Source of the DNA: Clostridia bacterium | GTDB taxonomy: Bacteria; Bacillota; Clostridia; Oscillospirales; CAG-272 | NCBI GenBank assembly: GCA_017935195.1 | Contig: JAGBIB010000105.1 | Coordinates: forward strand, 1 to 34,317 | DNA: 34,317 nucleotides | Direction of reading: 5' to 3' | In this document: positions 25,686 through 33,820 of the stretch, piece after piece | Position numbering within the stretch: the stretch's first letter is position 1 | How the letters are laid out: each line of letters begins with the position of its first letter | Made by a program: the position numbers and the translations under genes | Notes under the pieces: model-generated | Told to the model about the DNA's origin: nothing | The model's database searches: none | Seen by the model: only the letters and a program-made list of their open reading frames with translations

Positions 25686-25972
25686 GATGTAATTTCCCGA
25701 CAAAAAAGGGCGGGGGAGCCTTTGCGGGAAAAGAGAGGGCGAAGAGGGTGAGAAAAAATGAAATTTTTTTATTTAAATATAAAATATAGCTCCTATCAGT
25801 AAAGATTATCGGTTGACTTTTTTGAAAAAAGTGATATAATGTATAGTGTATGTGACTGTCGAAAATTCTGTGCGGTGCGAAGAACGACGAAAAAAGGGAG
25901 CGCACCCGTGGCGGAAGCGGCGGACGGATCACAAAAAAGCAGAACGCATTATGCGAAAAAAAGGAGACGAAT
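25686..25972 (+). other. Gene-free leader region of the dehydrogenase gene
   Basis: After the addAB terminator comes an A/T-rich stretch with the promoter at 25813-25840, then a leader of about 125 bases. The leader can form a stem, GGTGCG (25874-25879) with CGCACC (25901-25906), and a small CGCAT/ATGCG palindrome just before the AAGGAG ribosome-binding site. No known riboswitch class was recognised, and no short coding frame is convincing. Confidence 0.4.
25813..25840 (+). promoter_or_regulatory. Promoter of the lactate/malate dehydrogenase gene
   Basis: TTGACT (25813-25818) and a consensus TATAAT (25835-25840) are 16 bases apart. The spacer contains ACTTTTTT-G-AAAAAAGT, a perfect palindrome that overlaps the -35 end and could bind a regulator. 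Confidence 0.7.
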
Positions 25973-26917
25973 ATGAACAAAATTACCATCATCGGAACCG
26001 GTAGCGTCGGTTCCACCATCGCGTACACGCTGACCGTTATGGGTCTTGCCTCCGAGATCGTTATGATCGACATCAATAACGAAAAGGCAATGGGCGAAGC
26101 GCTGGATATCCGTCAGGGCACTCCCTTTACCAATGCTTGCTCTCTGTATGCAGGCAGCTACGCAGACGCTGCAAACTCCAATATCGTCATCATCACCTCG
26201 GGTGTTGCAAGAAAGCCCGGTCAGTCCAGACTGGATCTGGCTCAGACCAACGTCAACATCTTAAAGAGCATCATTCCCGAGATCACCAAGTACGCTCCCG
26301 ATGCCATCTATCTGCTGGTGAGCAACCCCGTTGACATCCTGACCTACACCTTCTGCAAGTATTCCGGTCTGCCCGAGGAGAGAATCATCGGTTCGGGTAC
26401 CATTCTCGATACCTCAAGACTCCGTTTCAGACTGTCCGAATACTACAACATCAACCAGCAAAACGTACACGCTTACGTTCTGGGTGAGCACGGTGACTCC
26501 TGCATGGTTCCCTGGTCTCTTGCCAACATCTCCAACATTCCGATTCAGGAATACGGCAAGGCCGTTCAGAAGAACGATAAGATCTATCCCGACCTGAACT
26601 TCCAGGAGGTTGAGGAGTACGTAAAGAAGTCGGGCGGCAGAATCATCAGCCGCAAGGGTGCGACCTTCTATGCTGTTTCTATCTCTGTTTGCCACATCTG
26701 CAAGAGACTGCTCAGCGGTATCGACACCACTATGACCGTTTCCACCATGCTGCACGGTGAATACGGCATCGACGATGTATGTCTGTCTTTGGTGAACGTG
26801 GTCGGTCACGACGGCGCACACAGCAAGGTGCTACTGCCCCTGAACGACCTGGAGGTTCAGCAGCTCAGAGCAAGTGCTGACTGCCTGAAGGGCATCATCA
26901 ACAACATTACTCTGTAA
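25973..26917 (+). CDS. NAD-dependent lactate/malate dehydrogenase family protein
   Basis: This 314-residue enzyme has the NAD fold GTGSVGST (residues 8-15), catalytic His173 in LGEHGDS, Asp146 and Arg149 in LDTSRLR, and substrate Arg86. The substrate loop reads SGVARKPGQSRLDL. The residue that sets substrate choice is Gln in lactate dehydrogenases and Arg in malate dehydrogenases; here it is Arg80. Other positions (SRLDL, Thr231 in GATFY) are lactate-dehydrogenase-like, so the assignment is ambiguous between L-lactate and malate dehydrogenase. AAGGAG precedes the ATG. No strong terminator follows, and the hdr operon lies downstream in the same direction, so readthrough from this promoter is possible. 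The family is certain; the substrate is not. Confidence 0.85.
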   Translation: MNKITIIGTGSVGSTIAYTLTVMGLASEIVMIDINNEKAMGEALDIRQGTPFTNACSLYAGSYADAANSNIVIITSGVARKPGQSRLDLAQTNVNILKSIIPEITKYAPDAIYLLVSNPVDILTYTFCKYSGLPEERIIGSGTILDTSRLRFRLSEYYNINQQNVHAYVLGEHGDSCMVPWSLANISNIPIQEYGKAVQKNDKIYPDLNFQEVEEYVKKSGGRIISRKGATFYAVSISVCHICKRLLSGIDTTMTVSTMLHGEYGIDDVCLSLVNVVGHDGAHSKVLLPLNDLEVQQLRASADCLKGIINNITL

Positions 26918-26927
26918 TTCTACGCAG

Positions 26928-26961
26928 TTCCCCGAGTGCGCCTTGCGGTGTGCTCGGGGAA
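26928..26961 (+). other. Stable hairpin after the dehydrogenase gene
   Basis: CCCCGAGTGCGCC, loop TTGC, then GGTGTGCTCGGGG form a 13-bp stem with three G-U wobbles, flanked by TT/AA. No U-tract follows, so it is a weak terminator at best. The wobbles favour a function as RNA. The rest of the gap up to about 27126 shows no recognisable gene. Confidence 0.5.
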
Positions 26962-27126
26962 ACAGACCCTTAAAACCCGCGCCGTCCGGGATACGTGAGC
27001 TTTCCGAAAGGAGGTATTGCGGCCTATGGAATGTCGCAGGAACGCGATTCGAGGCGCAAGGGAAGGGCTCTGAAAAAAGCTGTGGGTGCGCAGACCGAAA
27101 GAAGCCGTGATGGCTTCACTATCGGT

Positions 27127-27359
27127 GCGGGTATCAAGAAACACGAGAAAACGATGCACGGTAGCCTTTGCGGCTCTTTGATGCAGGCTATCGCGCTCAC
27201 CCCCTATATCGGCTGTGAAAATGCCGCAAAAACCGCCAAAAAGGCGTTTTGGGAAAACATTTCGTTAAAGAAGCCTGCGCGGAGCTTGAACTCCCGACCG
27301 CAGAGAGCTTGACGAGGTATGCCAACCCGAAGAAATGGTTTAAGGAGGAAGGAAAATGA
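27127..27359 (+). pseudogene. Fumarase/aspartase C-terminal remnant with frameshift
   Basis: From about 27127 one frame reads GIKKHE, then SLMQAIALTPYIGCENAAK and AKKAFWENISLK. This lines up without gaps with the end of class II fumarase/aspartate ammonia-lyase proteins (GI-x3-E, then ALNPYIGYENAAK and AKKA). At about 27270 the frame must shift by one base, as if one G were lost, to continue EACAELELPTAES and end in PKKWFKEEGK at the TGA at 27357-27359. That stop overlaps the ATG of hdrB. The first 400 or so residues of such an enzyme, including the active-site loop, are absent. The remnant suggests that a complete gene once headed the hdr operon. Confidence 0.6.
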
Positions 27360-28144
27360 AGGTTAGCTACTTCCCGGGGTGTACCCTGAAGACCAAGGCA
27401 AAGGATCTGGATCTTTACGCCAGAAAATCTGCCGAGGTGCTGGGGATCACCCTTGAAGAAATTGAAAATTGGCAGTGCTGCGGAGGTGTGTTTACCACCG
27501 CAAAGGACGAGGTTGCTACGAAGCTTTCTTCGGTGCGTGTGCTGAAGGCGGCAAAGGACAAGGATCAGGCGCTGGTAACCGTTTGCTCTGCCTGCCACAA
27601 CGTGGTCAAGCAGACCAACAGCGCCATGCAAAACGACAAGGAATTTGCCGACAAGGTCAATCGCTATATGGGCGAGGACGGCGGTTACGACGGATCTACC
27701 GAGGTCTATCACTTCCTTGAGCTGATCCGCGACGTGGTCGGCTTTGACAAGGTGAAGGAAAAGGTGGTCAATCCCTTAAACGGTGAAAAGATCGCCGCAT
27801 ACTACGGATGCCTGCTTCTGCGCCCCGGTAAGGTGATGCAGATGGACGATCCCGAAAACCCCACCATCATTGAGGATCTGATCAGAGCCCTTGGCGGCGA
27901 GCCGGTGATCTACAACCAGAGAAACGAGTGCTGCGGCGGATACGTGGTGATGGAGGATCCCGCTCTTGCCGAAAGCAAGAGCAAGAAGATCACCTCCAAC
28001 GCCCGCTCCTTTGGTGCGGAGAGAATGGTCACCGCTTGTCCTCTTTGCAAATACAATCTTGAAAAGAACGGAAGCGATCTGCCCGTGGTATACTTTACCG
28101 AGTTGCTGGCGCAGGCGCTGGGCGTGAAGGAGGAATGCAAATGA
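27356..28144 (+). CDS. hdrB: Heterodisulfide reductase subunit B-like protein
   Basis: This 262-residue protein has two CCG domains, the ligands of the non-cubane [4Fe-4S] clusters that cleave disulfides in HdrB. The first uses Cys9 (FPGCTLK), the CCGG pair near residue 41 and CSACHNV. The second uses YYGCLL, NECCGGY and CPLCKYN. AAGGAGGAAGG precedes the ATG. Bacteria without coenzymes M and B use HdrB homologues on other disulfides, such as DsrC-type proteins; the acceptor here is unknown. It overlaps hdrC by four bases and opens the operon. Confidence 0.92.
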   Translation: MKVSYFPGCTLKTKAKDLDLYARKSAEVLGITLEEIENWQCCGGVFTTAKDEVATKLSSVRVLKAAKDKDQALVTVCSACHNVVKQTNSAMQNDKEFADKVNRYMGEDGGYDGSTEVYHFLELIRDVVGFDKVKEKVVNPLNGEKIAAYYGCLLLRPGKVMQMDDPENPTIIEDLIRALGGEPVIYNQRNECCGGYVVMEDPALAESKSKKITSNARSFGAERMVTACPLCKYNLEKNGSDLPVVYFTELLAQALGVKEECK

Positions 28145-28533
28145 GCCACGGTAATAATAACTTAAAGGAAGAATTGCTGCGCATCAGCGGCGTGAACCCC
28201 AAGAAATGTATGCGTTGCGGCAAGTGCTCTGCCACCTGCCCCGCTTACGACGAGATGGAATACCATCCTCACCAGTTCGTGGTGATGGTGGAGGAGGGCA
28301 ACATCGAGCCCCTGCTGAATTCCGATTCTCTTTATAAATGTCTGACCTGCTTTGCCTGCGTTGAAAGATGCCCCAGAGGGGTAGAGCCCGCAAAGCTGGT
28401 AGAGGCAGTGCGTCTGGTGGCGACCCGCCGTCAGGGTGCAAACCACCTGAAGCCCGACGACGTTCCCGGAAAGCTTGACGAGGATCTTCCTCAGCAGGCC
28501 ATCGTCAGCGCATTCAGAAAGTATACGAAGTAA
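28141..28533 (+). CDS. hdrC: Heterodisulfide reductase subunit C-like ferredoxin protein
   Basis: This 130-residue protein has two [4Fe-4S] motifs, CMRCGKCSATCPAY and CLTCFACVERCPRG. It passes electrons from HdrA to HdrB. The ATG at 28141 is chosen because AAGGAGGA lies about seven bases upstream; the in-frame ATG at 28135 is too close to that site. The start overlaps the hdrB stop (ATGA). Confidence 0.9.
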   Translation: MSHGNNNLKEELLRISGVNPKKCMRCGKCSATCPAYDEMEYHPHQFVVMVEEGNIEPLLNSDSLYKCLTCFACVERCPRGVEPAKLVEAVRLVATRRQGANHLKPDDVPGKLDEDLPQQAIVSAFRKYTK

Positions 28534-28548
28534 GGAGGAAAATGCAAA

Positions 28549-30543
28549 ATGCAAAGAATTGGCGTATTCGTATGTTGGTGCGGAAGCAATATTGCAGGCA
28601 CGGTAGACGTGCAAGCGGTTTCGGAAGCATTGAAGCTGGAGCCGGGCGTTGTATTCTCCACCAACTATCAGTATATGTGTTCTCAGGCAGGACAGCAGAT
28701 CATCAAGGATGCCATCAAGGAGCATAAGCTCACCGGTATCGTCGTCTGCTCCTGCTCCCCCCGTATGCACGAGGCAACCTTCCGCAAGACGGCTGCCGCT
28801 GCGGGACTCAACCCCTACATGGTGGAGATCGCAAACATCCGTGAGCAGTGCTCCTGGGTACATAAGGACGTTCCCACCGGTACCGAGAAGGCGATCATTC
28901 TGGGCAAGGCTGCCGTTGCAAAGGTCAACCTCAATGCGCCCCTGACCCCCGGTGAGTCGCCCGTTACCAAGAGAGCTCTGGTCATCGGCGGCGGTATTGC
29001 CGGCATCCAGACCGCTCTTGACATTGCCGACGCAGGCTTCCCCGTGGACATCGTGGAAAAGAAGCCCACCATCGGCGGCAAGATGGCTCAGCTTGACAAG
29101 ACCTTCCCCACCCTTGACTGTGCGGCTTGTATCCTCACGCCCAAGATGGTGGACGTGGCTCAGAACGAAAAGATCCGCATCTTCTCCTATAGCGAAGTAG
29201 AGGAAGTGAAGGGCTTCGTGGGCAATTTCGACGTTAAGATCAAGAAGAAGGCACGTTACGTCAACGAGGACGTATGTACCGGTTGCGGTGCCTGCACCGA
29301 GAAGTGCCCTCAGAAGAAGGTGCCCAACGAGTTTAACCTTGGTATGGACAACCGCCGTGCCATCTACATTCCTTTTGCACAGGCTGTGCCCAAGGTTGCA
29401 ACCATCGATCCCAACTACTGCACCATGCTCAAGACCGGCAAGTGCGGCGTCTGCTCCAAGGTCTGCACTGCAGGTGCCATCGACTACAAGCAGCAGGATC
29501 AGATCATTGAAGAAAAGTACGGTGCAATCGTTGTTGCCACCGGCTTTAACCCCATCAGCATGGACAAGTTCGAGGAATATGCCTACAGCCAGTCCAAGGA
29601 CGTGATCACCTCTTTGGAATTTGAGAGACTGACCAACGCCGCAGGCCCCACCGCAGGCAAGCTCCTGCGTCCCTCTGACTTAGAGCATCCTCACACCATT
29701 GTCTTTGTACAGTGCGTGGGCTCCCGTTGCGAAAACTGCGCAGAGAAGGGCAAGGAGTATTGCTCCAAGATCTGCTGTATGTACACCGCAAAGCACGCAA
29801 TGCTGGTGCGTGACAAATATCCCGACACCGAGGTATACGTCTTCTATATCGACGTGAGAACCCCCGGTAAGAACTTCGACGAATTCTATCGCCGTGCGGT
29901 AGAGGAATACGGCGTACACTACATCAAGGGTATGGTCGGTAAGGTCACTCCCGAGGGCAACAAGCTGAAGGTTCAGGCGTCTGACCTGATTATGAATAAG
30001 CAAGTGCATATCGACGCCGATCTGGTGGTGCTTGCCGCTGCCATCGAGCCCGATAAGTCTGCCCGTCCTCTGGCAACTATGCTGACTGCAAGTATGGATA
30101 CCAACGACTTCTTCACCGAAGCACATCCCAAGCTTCGTCCCGTGGAGAGCCCCACCGCAGGTGTCTTCCTTTCCGGTGCCTGCCAGGGTCCCAAGGATAT
30201 TCCCGAGACCGTTTCTCAGGCGGGTGCGGCGGCTTCCAAGGTCATCGGTCTGCTGGCAAAGGACAAGCTGACGGGTAACCCCTGTATCGCAAGTCCCAAC
30301 GAGCAGATGTGTAACGGATGCTCCTCTTGTGAGAGAGTATGTCCTTACGGTGCCATCACTTACGTTGACAAGGAATTCCGTATGCCCGACAGAACGACCC
30401 TTATGCGCCGCGTAGCACAGGTCAACCCTGCAGTTTGCCAGGGATGCGGTGCTTGTACCGTTGCTTGTCCTTCGGGCGCAATGGATCTTCGCGGCTTTGC
30501 AAGCGCGCAAATTATTGCGGAGGTGGATGCAATATGCAAGTAA
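28549..30543 (+). CDS. hdrA: Heterodisulfide reductase subunit A-like flavoprotein
   Basis: This 664-residue protein is the flavin hub of the complex and, in its family, the site of flavin-based electron bifurcation. It starts RIGVFVCWCGSNIAG, followed by CSCSPRMHEATFRK. The FAD fold VIGGGIAG (145-152) is followed by EKKPTIGGKMAQLDKTFPTLDC, the typical HdrA cysteine-bearing segment. Four ferredoxin-type clusters are visible: CTGCGACTEKCPQ, CTMLKTGKCGVCSKVC, CNGCSSCERVCPYG and CQGCGACTVACPSG. AAGGAGG lies 10 bases before the ATG. The length is normal. It overlaps the MvhD/FlxD-like gene by ten bases. Confidence 0.94.
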   Translation: MQRIGVFVCWCGSNIAGTVDVQAVSEALKLEPGVVFSTNYQYMCSQAGQQIIKDAIKEHKLTGIVVCSCSPRMHEATFRKTAAAAGLNPYMVEIANIREQCSWVHKDVPTGTEKAIILGKAAVAKVNLNAPLTPGESPVTKRALVIGGGIAGIQTALDIADAGFPVDIVEKKPTIGGKMAQLDKTFPTLDCAACILTPKMVDVAQNEKIRIFSYSEVEEVKGFVGNFDVKIKKKARYVNEDVCTGCGACTEKCPQKKVPNEFNLGMDNRRAIYIPFAQAVPKVATIDPNYCTMLKTGKCGVCSKVCTAGAIDYKQQDQIIEEKYGAIVVATGFNPISMDKFEEYAYSQSKDVITSLEFERLTNAAGPTAGKLLRPSDLEHPHTIVFVQCVGSRCENCAEKGKEYCSKICCMYTAKHAMLVRDKYPDTEVYVFYIDVRTPGKNFDEFYRRAVEEYGVHYIKGMVGKVTPEGNKLKVQASDLIMNKQVHIDADLVVLAAAIEPDKSARPLATMLTASMDTNDFFTEAHPKLRPVESPTAGVFLSGACQGPKDIPETVSQAGAAASKVIGLLAKDKLTGNPCIASPNEQMCNGCSSCERVCPYGAITYVDKEFRMPDRTTLMRRVAQVNPAVCQGCGACTVACPSGAMDLRGFASAQIIAEVDAICK

Positions 30544-30968
30544 ATGAAAAAAAGCCTTTGATCGTGGCATTCTGCTGCAACTGGTGCTCCTATGCCGGTG
30601 CAGACCTTGCCGGTAACAACCGTCTGGCGTATCCTGCCGACGTCAAGATCATCCGCGTACCCTGCTCCTGCAGAGTAAACCCCATGTTTATCCTGCGTGC
30701 CTTCCAGAGAGGTGCGGACGGCGTGATCATCTGCGGCTGTCACCCCGGTGACTGCCATTATACCTCGGGTAACTACTTTACCCGCCGCCGTATGGCAATG
30801 CTCTTCTCCATGCTTGATTATCTGGGCATCGAGAAGGAGAGAACCCGCGTGGAGTGGGTCTCTGCGGCTGAAGGTGCAAAGTTTGCCGCAACCATGAACG
30901 ACTTTGCCGAGAAGGTTGCAGCTCTTGGCGAAAACAAGAGATTGGAGGATCTGCGATGCAAAAGATAA
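30534..30968 (+). CDS. flxD: MvhD/FlxD-like hydrogenase iron-sulfur subunit
   Basis: This 144-residue protein matches the MvhD/FlpD family, a [2Fe-2S] protein that hands electrons to HdrA. Cysteines are in AFCCNWCSYAGAD, VPCSCRVNP and ICGCHPGDCHY. The ATG at 30534 lies ten bases after GGAGG, inside the end of hdrA; a longer frame upstream is an overlap artefact. It overlaps the next gene by 13 bases. With no hydrogenase genes in view and a FlxA-like flavoprotein downstream, the Flx (NADH-linked) form of the complex fits better than the Mvh form. Confidence 0.85.
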   Translation: MQVNEKKPLIVAFCCNWCSYAGADLAGNNRLAYPADVKIIRVPCSCRVNPMFILRAFQRGADGVIICGCHPGDCHYTSGNYFTRRRMAMLFSMLDYLGIEKERTRVEWVSAAEGAKFAATMNDFAEKVAALGENKRLEDLRCKR

Positions 30969-31954
30969 CTCGTGAAGTGCTTATTGAAAAAGCAGCTTCT
31001 CTCTTAAACGAAGGGGTCGTTTCGGCAGTATACGGCTGGAAAAAGGGCGAATTCGTCTACGACGTGACCCCCGCCCTGTTCACCACCACCGAAGAGCTTG
31101 AAAAGGAATTTGTTTGGGGTGATTTCTGCGGCGCAAACTTCTCCAAATATCTGGTGGCTTCCACCAGAAAGATCGAGGGCAAGATCCTGGTCTTCTTAAA
31201 GCCCTGCGATACTTACAGCTTCAACCAGCTGCTCACCGAGCATCGCTTTGACAGAGAAAAGGTATACGCCGTGGGCATCCCCTGCGAGGGTATGGCTGAC
31301 GTTTCCAAGGTGAAGGCGGCGGCGGGTGAAGGTATCATCGCCATCGAAAGCACCGAAGAGGGTCTTGCCGTGACCACCCTTTATAACGATGCACCCGTGG
31401 TCGTTCCCTATGCTGAGGCGCTGGCTGAAAGATGCATCAACTGCAAGAGCAAAAAGCACGTTGCTTACGACGAGCTTATCGGCGAAGAAGGGGACGTGCT
31501 TGAAAGCGGACGCTTTGATCAGGTGGCAGAGCTTGAGGCAATGACTCCCGACGAGCGCTTTGCCTTCTGGCAGAATGAGCTTTCCAAGTGCATCCGTTGC
31601 AACGCCTGCAGAGACGTTTGCCCTGCCTGCACCTGCGAAAAGTGCGTCTTCAACAACCCCGTTTCGGGCGCTGAGACCAAGGCACCTATGGGTACCTTTG
31701 AAGAGAAGATGTTCCATATCATCCGTGCCTTCCACGTGGCAGGCAGATGCACCGACTGCGGCGAATGCTCCAGAGTATGTCCTCAGGACATCCCCCTGCA
31801 CCTGCTCAACAGAAAGTTCATCAAGGATATCAACACCCACTACGGTGAATACCAGGCGGGTGCAGAGGTCGGCTCAAGAGCACCTCTGGTGAACTACACC
31901 ACCGAGGACGTGGAGCCCTGCGACGTGTTTGAAAGGGGTGACAAGAATGCGTAA
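30956..31954 (+). CDS. Fe-S subunit with FrhB-like N-terminus and two ferredoxin clusters (Flx-type)
   Basis: In this 332-residue protein the first 150 or so residues resemble the N-terminal part of coenzyme F420 hydrogenase/dehydrogenase beta-type or anaerobic sulfite reductase A-type electron-transfer subunits (KILVFLKPCDTYSFNQL, VYAVGIPCEGM). Then come RCINCKSKKH, a cluster motif CIRCNACRDVCPACTCEKC and a second CTDCGECSRVCPQD. It relays electrons between the FlxA-like flavoprotein and the HdrA/FlxD core. Which of FlxB or FlxC it matches cannot be settled from sequence alone. It overlaps both neighbours. Confidence 0.78.
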   Translation: MQKITREVLIEKAASLLNEGVVSAVYGWKKGEFVYDVTPALFTTTEELEKEFVWGDFCGANFSKYLVASTRKIEGKILVFLKPCDTYSFNQLLTEHRFDREKVYAVGIPCEGMADVSKVKAAAGEGIIAIESTEEGLAVTTLYNDAPVVVPYAEALAERCINCKSKKHVAYDELIGEEGDVLESGRFDQVAELEAMTPDERFAFWQNELSKCIRCNACRDVCPACTCEKCVFNNPVSGAETKAPMGTFEEKMFHIIRAFHVAGRCTDCGECSRVCPQDIPLHLLNRKFIKDINTHYGEYQAGAEVGSRAPLVNYTTEDVEPCDVFERGDKNA

Positions 31955-32975
31955 GTGTACTGCTGCAAATCTTGACAAGCTGTTTGCCGCAATCGCTGAA
32001 AATGCGGCACTTTACCTGCCCGTAGATGATGAAAAGGGCACTGCTCAGTATAAAAAGTGGGCAGAAGGCACCGTGATGAGCAATGCGCTCAACACCGCCA
32101 AGAGCCCCAAGGACTTCTTCTTCCCTCAGAGCGAGGATCTGATGAAGTTCAAGACCCAGGGCAAGACCATCGAGCTGACCGATATCAGAGACGAGAAGGA
32201 AGACTTCGTGGTGTTCGGCGTGAGAGCCTGCGACGTGAGAAGCTTTGACATTCTTGACAGAGTGTTCTTGGTGGATCCCCGCGACAGCTACTACGCTTCC
32301 AGAAGAGAGAAGGGCGTGATCGTTTCGCTGGCTTGCTCCAAGCCCACCGAGACCTGCTTCTGCTCTGCCTTCGGCATCGACGCCACCAATCCCGCAGGCG
32401 ACGTGACCGCGTGGAAGACCGAAGAGGGATTCTTCTTCAAGGCAAACACCGAGAAGGGCGAAAAGCTGATGGCATCCCTTGAGGGACTGACCGAGGAATG
32501 CACCGAGGAGGCTGTTGAAGCGCAGAAGGCAAAGACGGCGGCGATCCTTGAAAAGCTGCCCCTTGCAGATCTTGACACCGACAAGTTCGGCGGCGGCAAG
32601 ACTGCCGAGCTCTTTAACGATCCCGCATGGGCAGAGCTGTCCCGCTCCTGCCTTGGATGCGGCACCTGCACCTTCGTATGCCCCACCTGCCAGTGCTACG
32701 ATATCAAGGACTTCAACACCGGCAGAGAGGTGATCCGTTATCGTTGCTGGGACTCCTGTATGTATTCGGAGTTCACCAGAATGGCACACGGCAACAACAG
32801 AAATTCCCAGCTTGAGCGTTTCCGTCAGCGCTTTATGCACAAGCTGGTATACTATCCCGAGAACAACGAGGGAATCTTTGGATGCGTGGGATGCGGCAGA
32901 TGCCTGGCAAAATGCCCCATCTCCATGAATATCGTGAAGGTAATGAAGACAGTAGGAGGTAAGAAAGATGAGTGA
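31947..32975 (+). CDS. Fe-S electron-transfer subunit related to AsrA/hydrogenase beta subunit (Flx-type)
   Basis: This 342-residue protein has the marks of the AsrA/HydB family: VVFGVRACDVRSFDILDRVF near residue 90, SLACSKPTETCFCSAFG, and two cluster motifs, CLGCGTCTFVCPTCQC and CVGCGRCLAKCPIS. FREMDxxC-like cysteines lie in RCWDSCMYSEFTRMAHGNNR. The ATG at 31947 is preferred because AGGGGTG lies just upstream; longer frames start at a TTG without a site. It overlaps the previous stop by eight bases and the next start by eight bases, so the operon is tightly coupled. Confidence 0.8.
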   Translation: MRKCTAANLDKLFAAIAENAALYLPVDDEKGTAQYKKWAEGTVMSNALNTAKSPKDFFFPQSEDLMKFKTQGKTIELTDIRDEKEDFVVFGVRACDVRSFDILDRVFLVDPRDSYYASRREKGVIVSLACSKPTETCFCSAFGIDATNPAGDVTAWKTEEGFFFKANTEKGEKLMASLEGLTEECTEEAVEAQKAKTAAILEKLPLADLDTDKFGGGKTAELFNDPAWAELSRSCLGCGTCTFVCPTCQCYDIKDFNTGREVIRYRCWDSCMYSEFTRMAHGNNRNSQLERFRQRFMHKLVYYPENNEGIFGCVGCGRCLAKCPISMNIVKVMKTVGGKKDE

Positions 32976-33801
32976 GAACAGAGAAGCGTTGATCCCTCAC
33001 ATCGGGGTGATCACCGACGTGCGTATCGATACTCCCGATATCAAGACCTTCAGAGTGGTGACCCCCGACGGCAAGAAGGCGTTTGACCACAGACCCGGTC
33101 AGTGCGCAATGCTGTCCATCCCCGGCGTGGGCGAGGCGATGTTCTCCATCACCTCCTCCCCCACCAACACCGAATTTATGGAATTCTCCATCAAGAAGTG
33201 CGGATGCGTTACCGAGTGGCTCCATCAGGCTGAGGCAGGTCAGCAGATCACCATCAGAGGCCCCTACGGCAATCCCTTCCCCGTGGACGACGTTTTTGCA
33301 GGCAAGAACCTGCTGTTCGTTGCCGGCGGTGTAGGCCTTGCACCTCTTCGTTCGGTCATCAACTACTGCCGTCACTACCGTGATCGCTACGGTAAGATCG
33401 ACATCGTTTACGGTTCCAGAAGCAAGGACGATCTGCTGGACTACAAGGAGATCATCGAGGAATGGACCAGAGACGAGAACGTGAATGTCTACCTGACCAT
33501 CGACCGCGAGCAGGAGGGATGGGACGGACACGTGGGATTCGTTCCCAATTACGTCAAGGAGCTGAACTTTGACACCGATAAGGTTGCCGTTCTTTGCGGA
33601 CCTCCCATCATGATCAAGTTTACTCTTGAGGGCTTAAAGTCCTTGGGCTTTGACAAGACTCAGGTGTATACCACCCTGGAGCTTCGTATGAAGTGCGGCG
33701 TGGGCAAGTGCGGCAGATGCAACGTGGGCGCGAAGTACGTTTGCAAGGACGGACCCGTTTTCCGTTGCGACGAGCTTGACGAGCTGCCCAGCGAGTATTG
33801 A
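32968..33801 (+). CDS. flxA: FlxA-like FAD/NAD(P)H-binding oxidoreductase with [2Fe-2S] cluster
   Basis: This 277-residue protein has the PyrK/sulfhydrogenase-gamma architecture. The FAD domain has RPGQ (near residue 46) and MFSITSSP. The NAD(P)-binding fold has VAGGVGLAPLRS (near residue 115) and CGPPIMIK. The C-terminal [2Fe-2S] motif is CGVGKCGRCNVG followed by a cysteine in KYVCKDGP. It is the entry point for NAD(P)H electrons into the Hdr complex. AGGAGG precedes the ATG. Confidence 0.88.
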   Translation: MSENREALIPHIGVITDVRIDTPDIKTFRVVTPDGKKAFDHRPGQCAMLSIPGVGEAMFSITSSPTNTEFMEFSIKKCGCVTEWLHQAEAGQQITIRGPYGNPFPVDDVFAGKNLLFVAGGVGLAPLRSVINYCRHYRDRYGKIDIVYGSRSKDDLLDYKEIIEEWTRDENVNVYLTIDREQEGWDGHVGFVPNYVKELNFDTDKVAVLCGPPIMIKFTLEGLKSLGFDKTQVYTTLELRMKCGVGKCGRCNVGAKYVCKDGPVFRCDELDELPSEY

Positions 33802-33820
33802 TGAGAAGGAGAAGAGAACA

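Noticed and set aside
26962-27126. A known riboswitch upstream of the hdr operon.
   Set aside because: No conserved core of the common riboswitch classes was recognised. Local hairpins such as GAAGCC/GGCTTC are not diagnostic.
26995-27312. A 105-codon plus-strand frame as an intact small gene.
   Set aside because: Its first half has no recognisable family, and its second half is the frameshifted fumarase/aspartase end, so it is better read as a remnant.
29680-32840. Long minus-strand open frames (about 296, 214 and 336 codons) opposite hdrA and the Flx-type subunits.
   Set aside because: The plus-strand genes have cluster motifs, ribosome-binding sites and coupled overlaps. The antisense frames have none.
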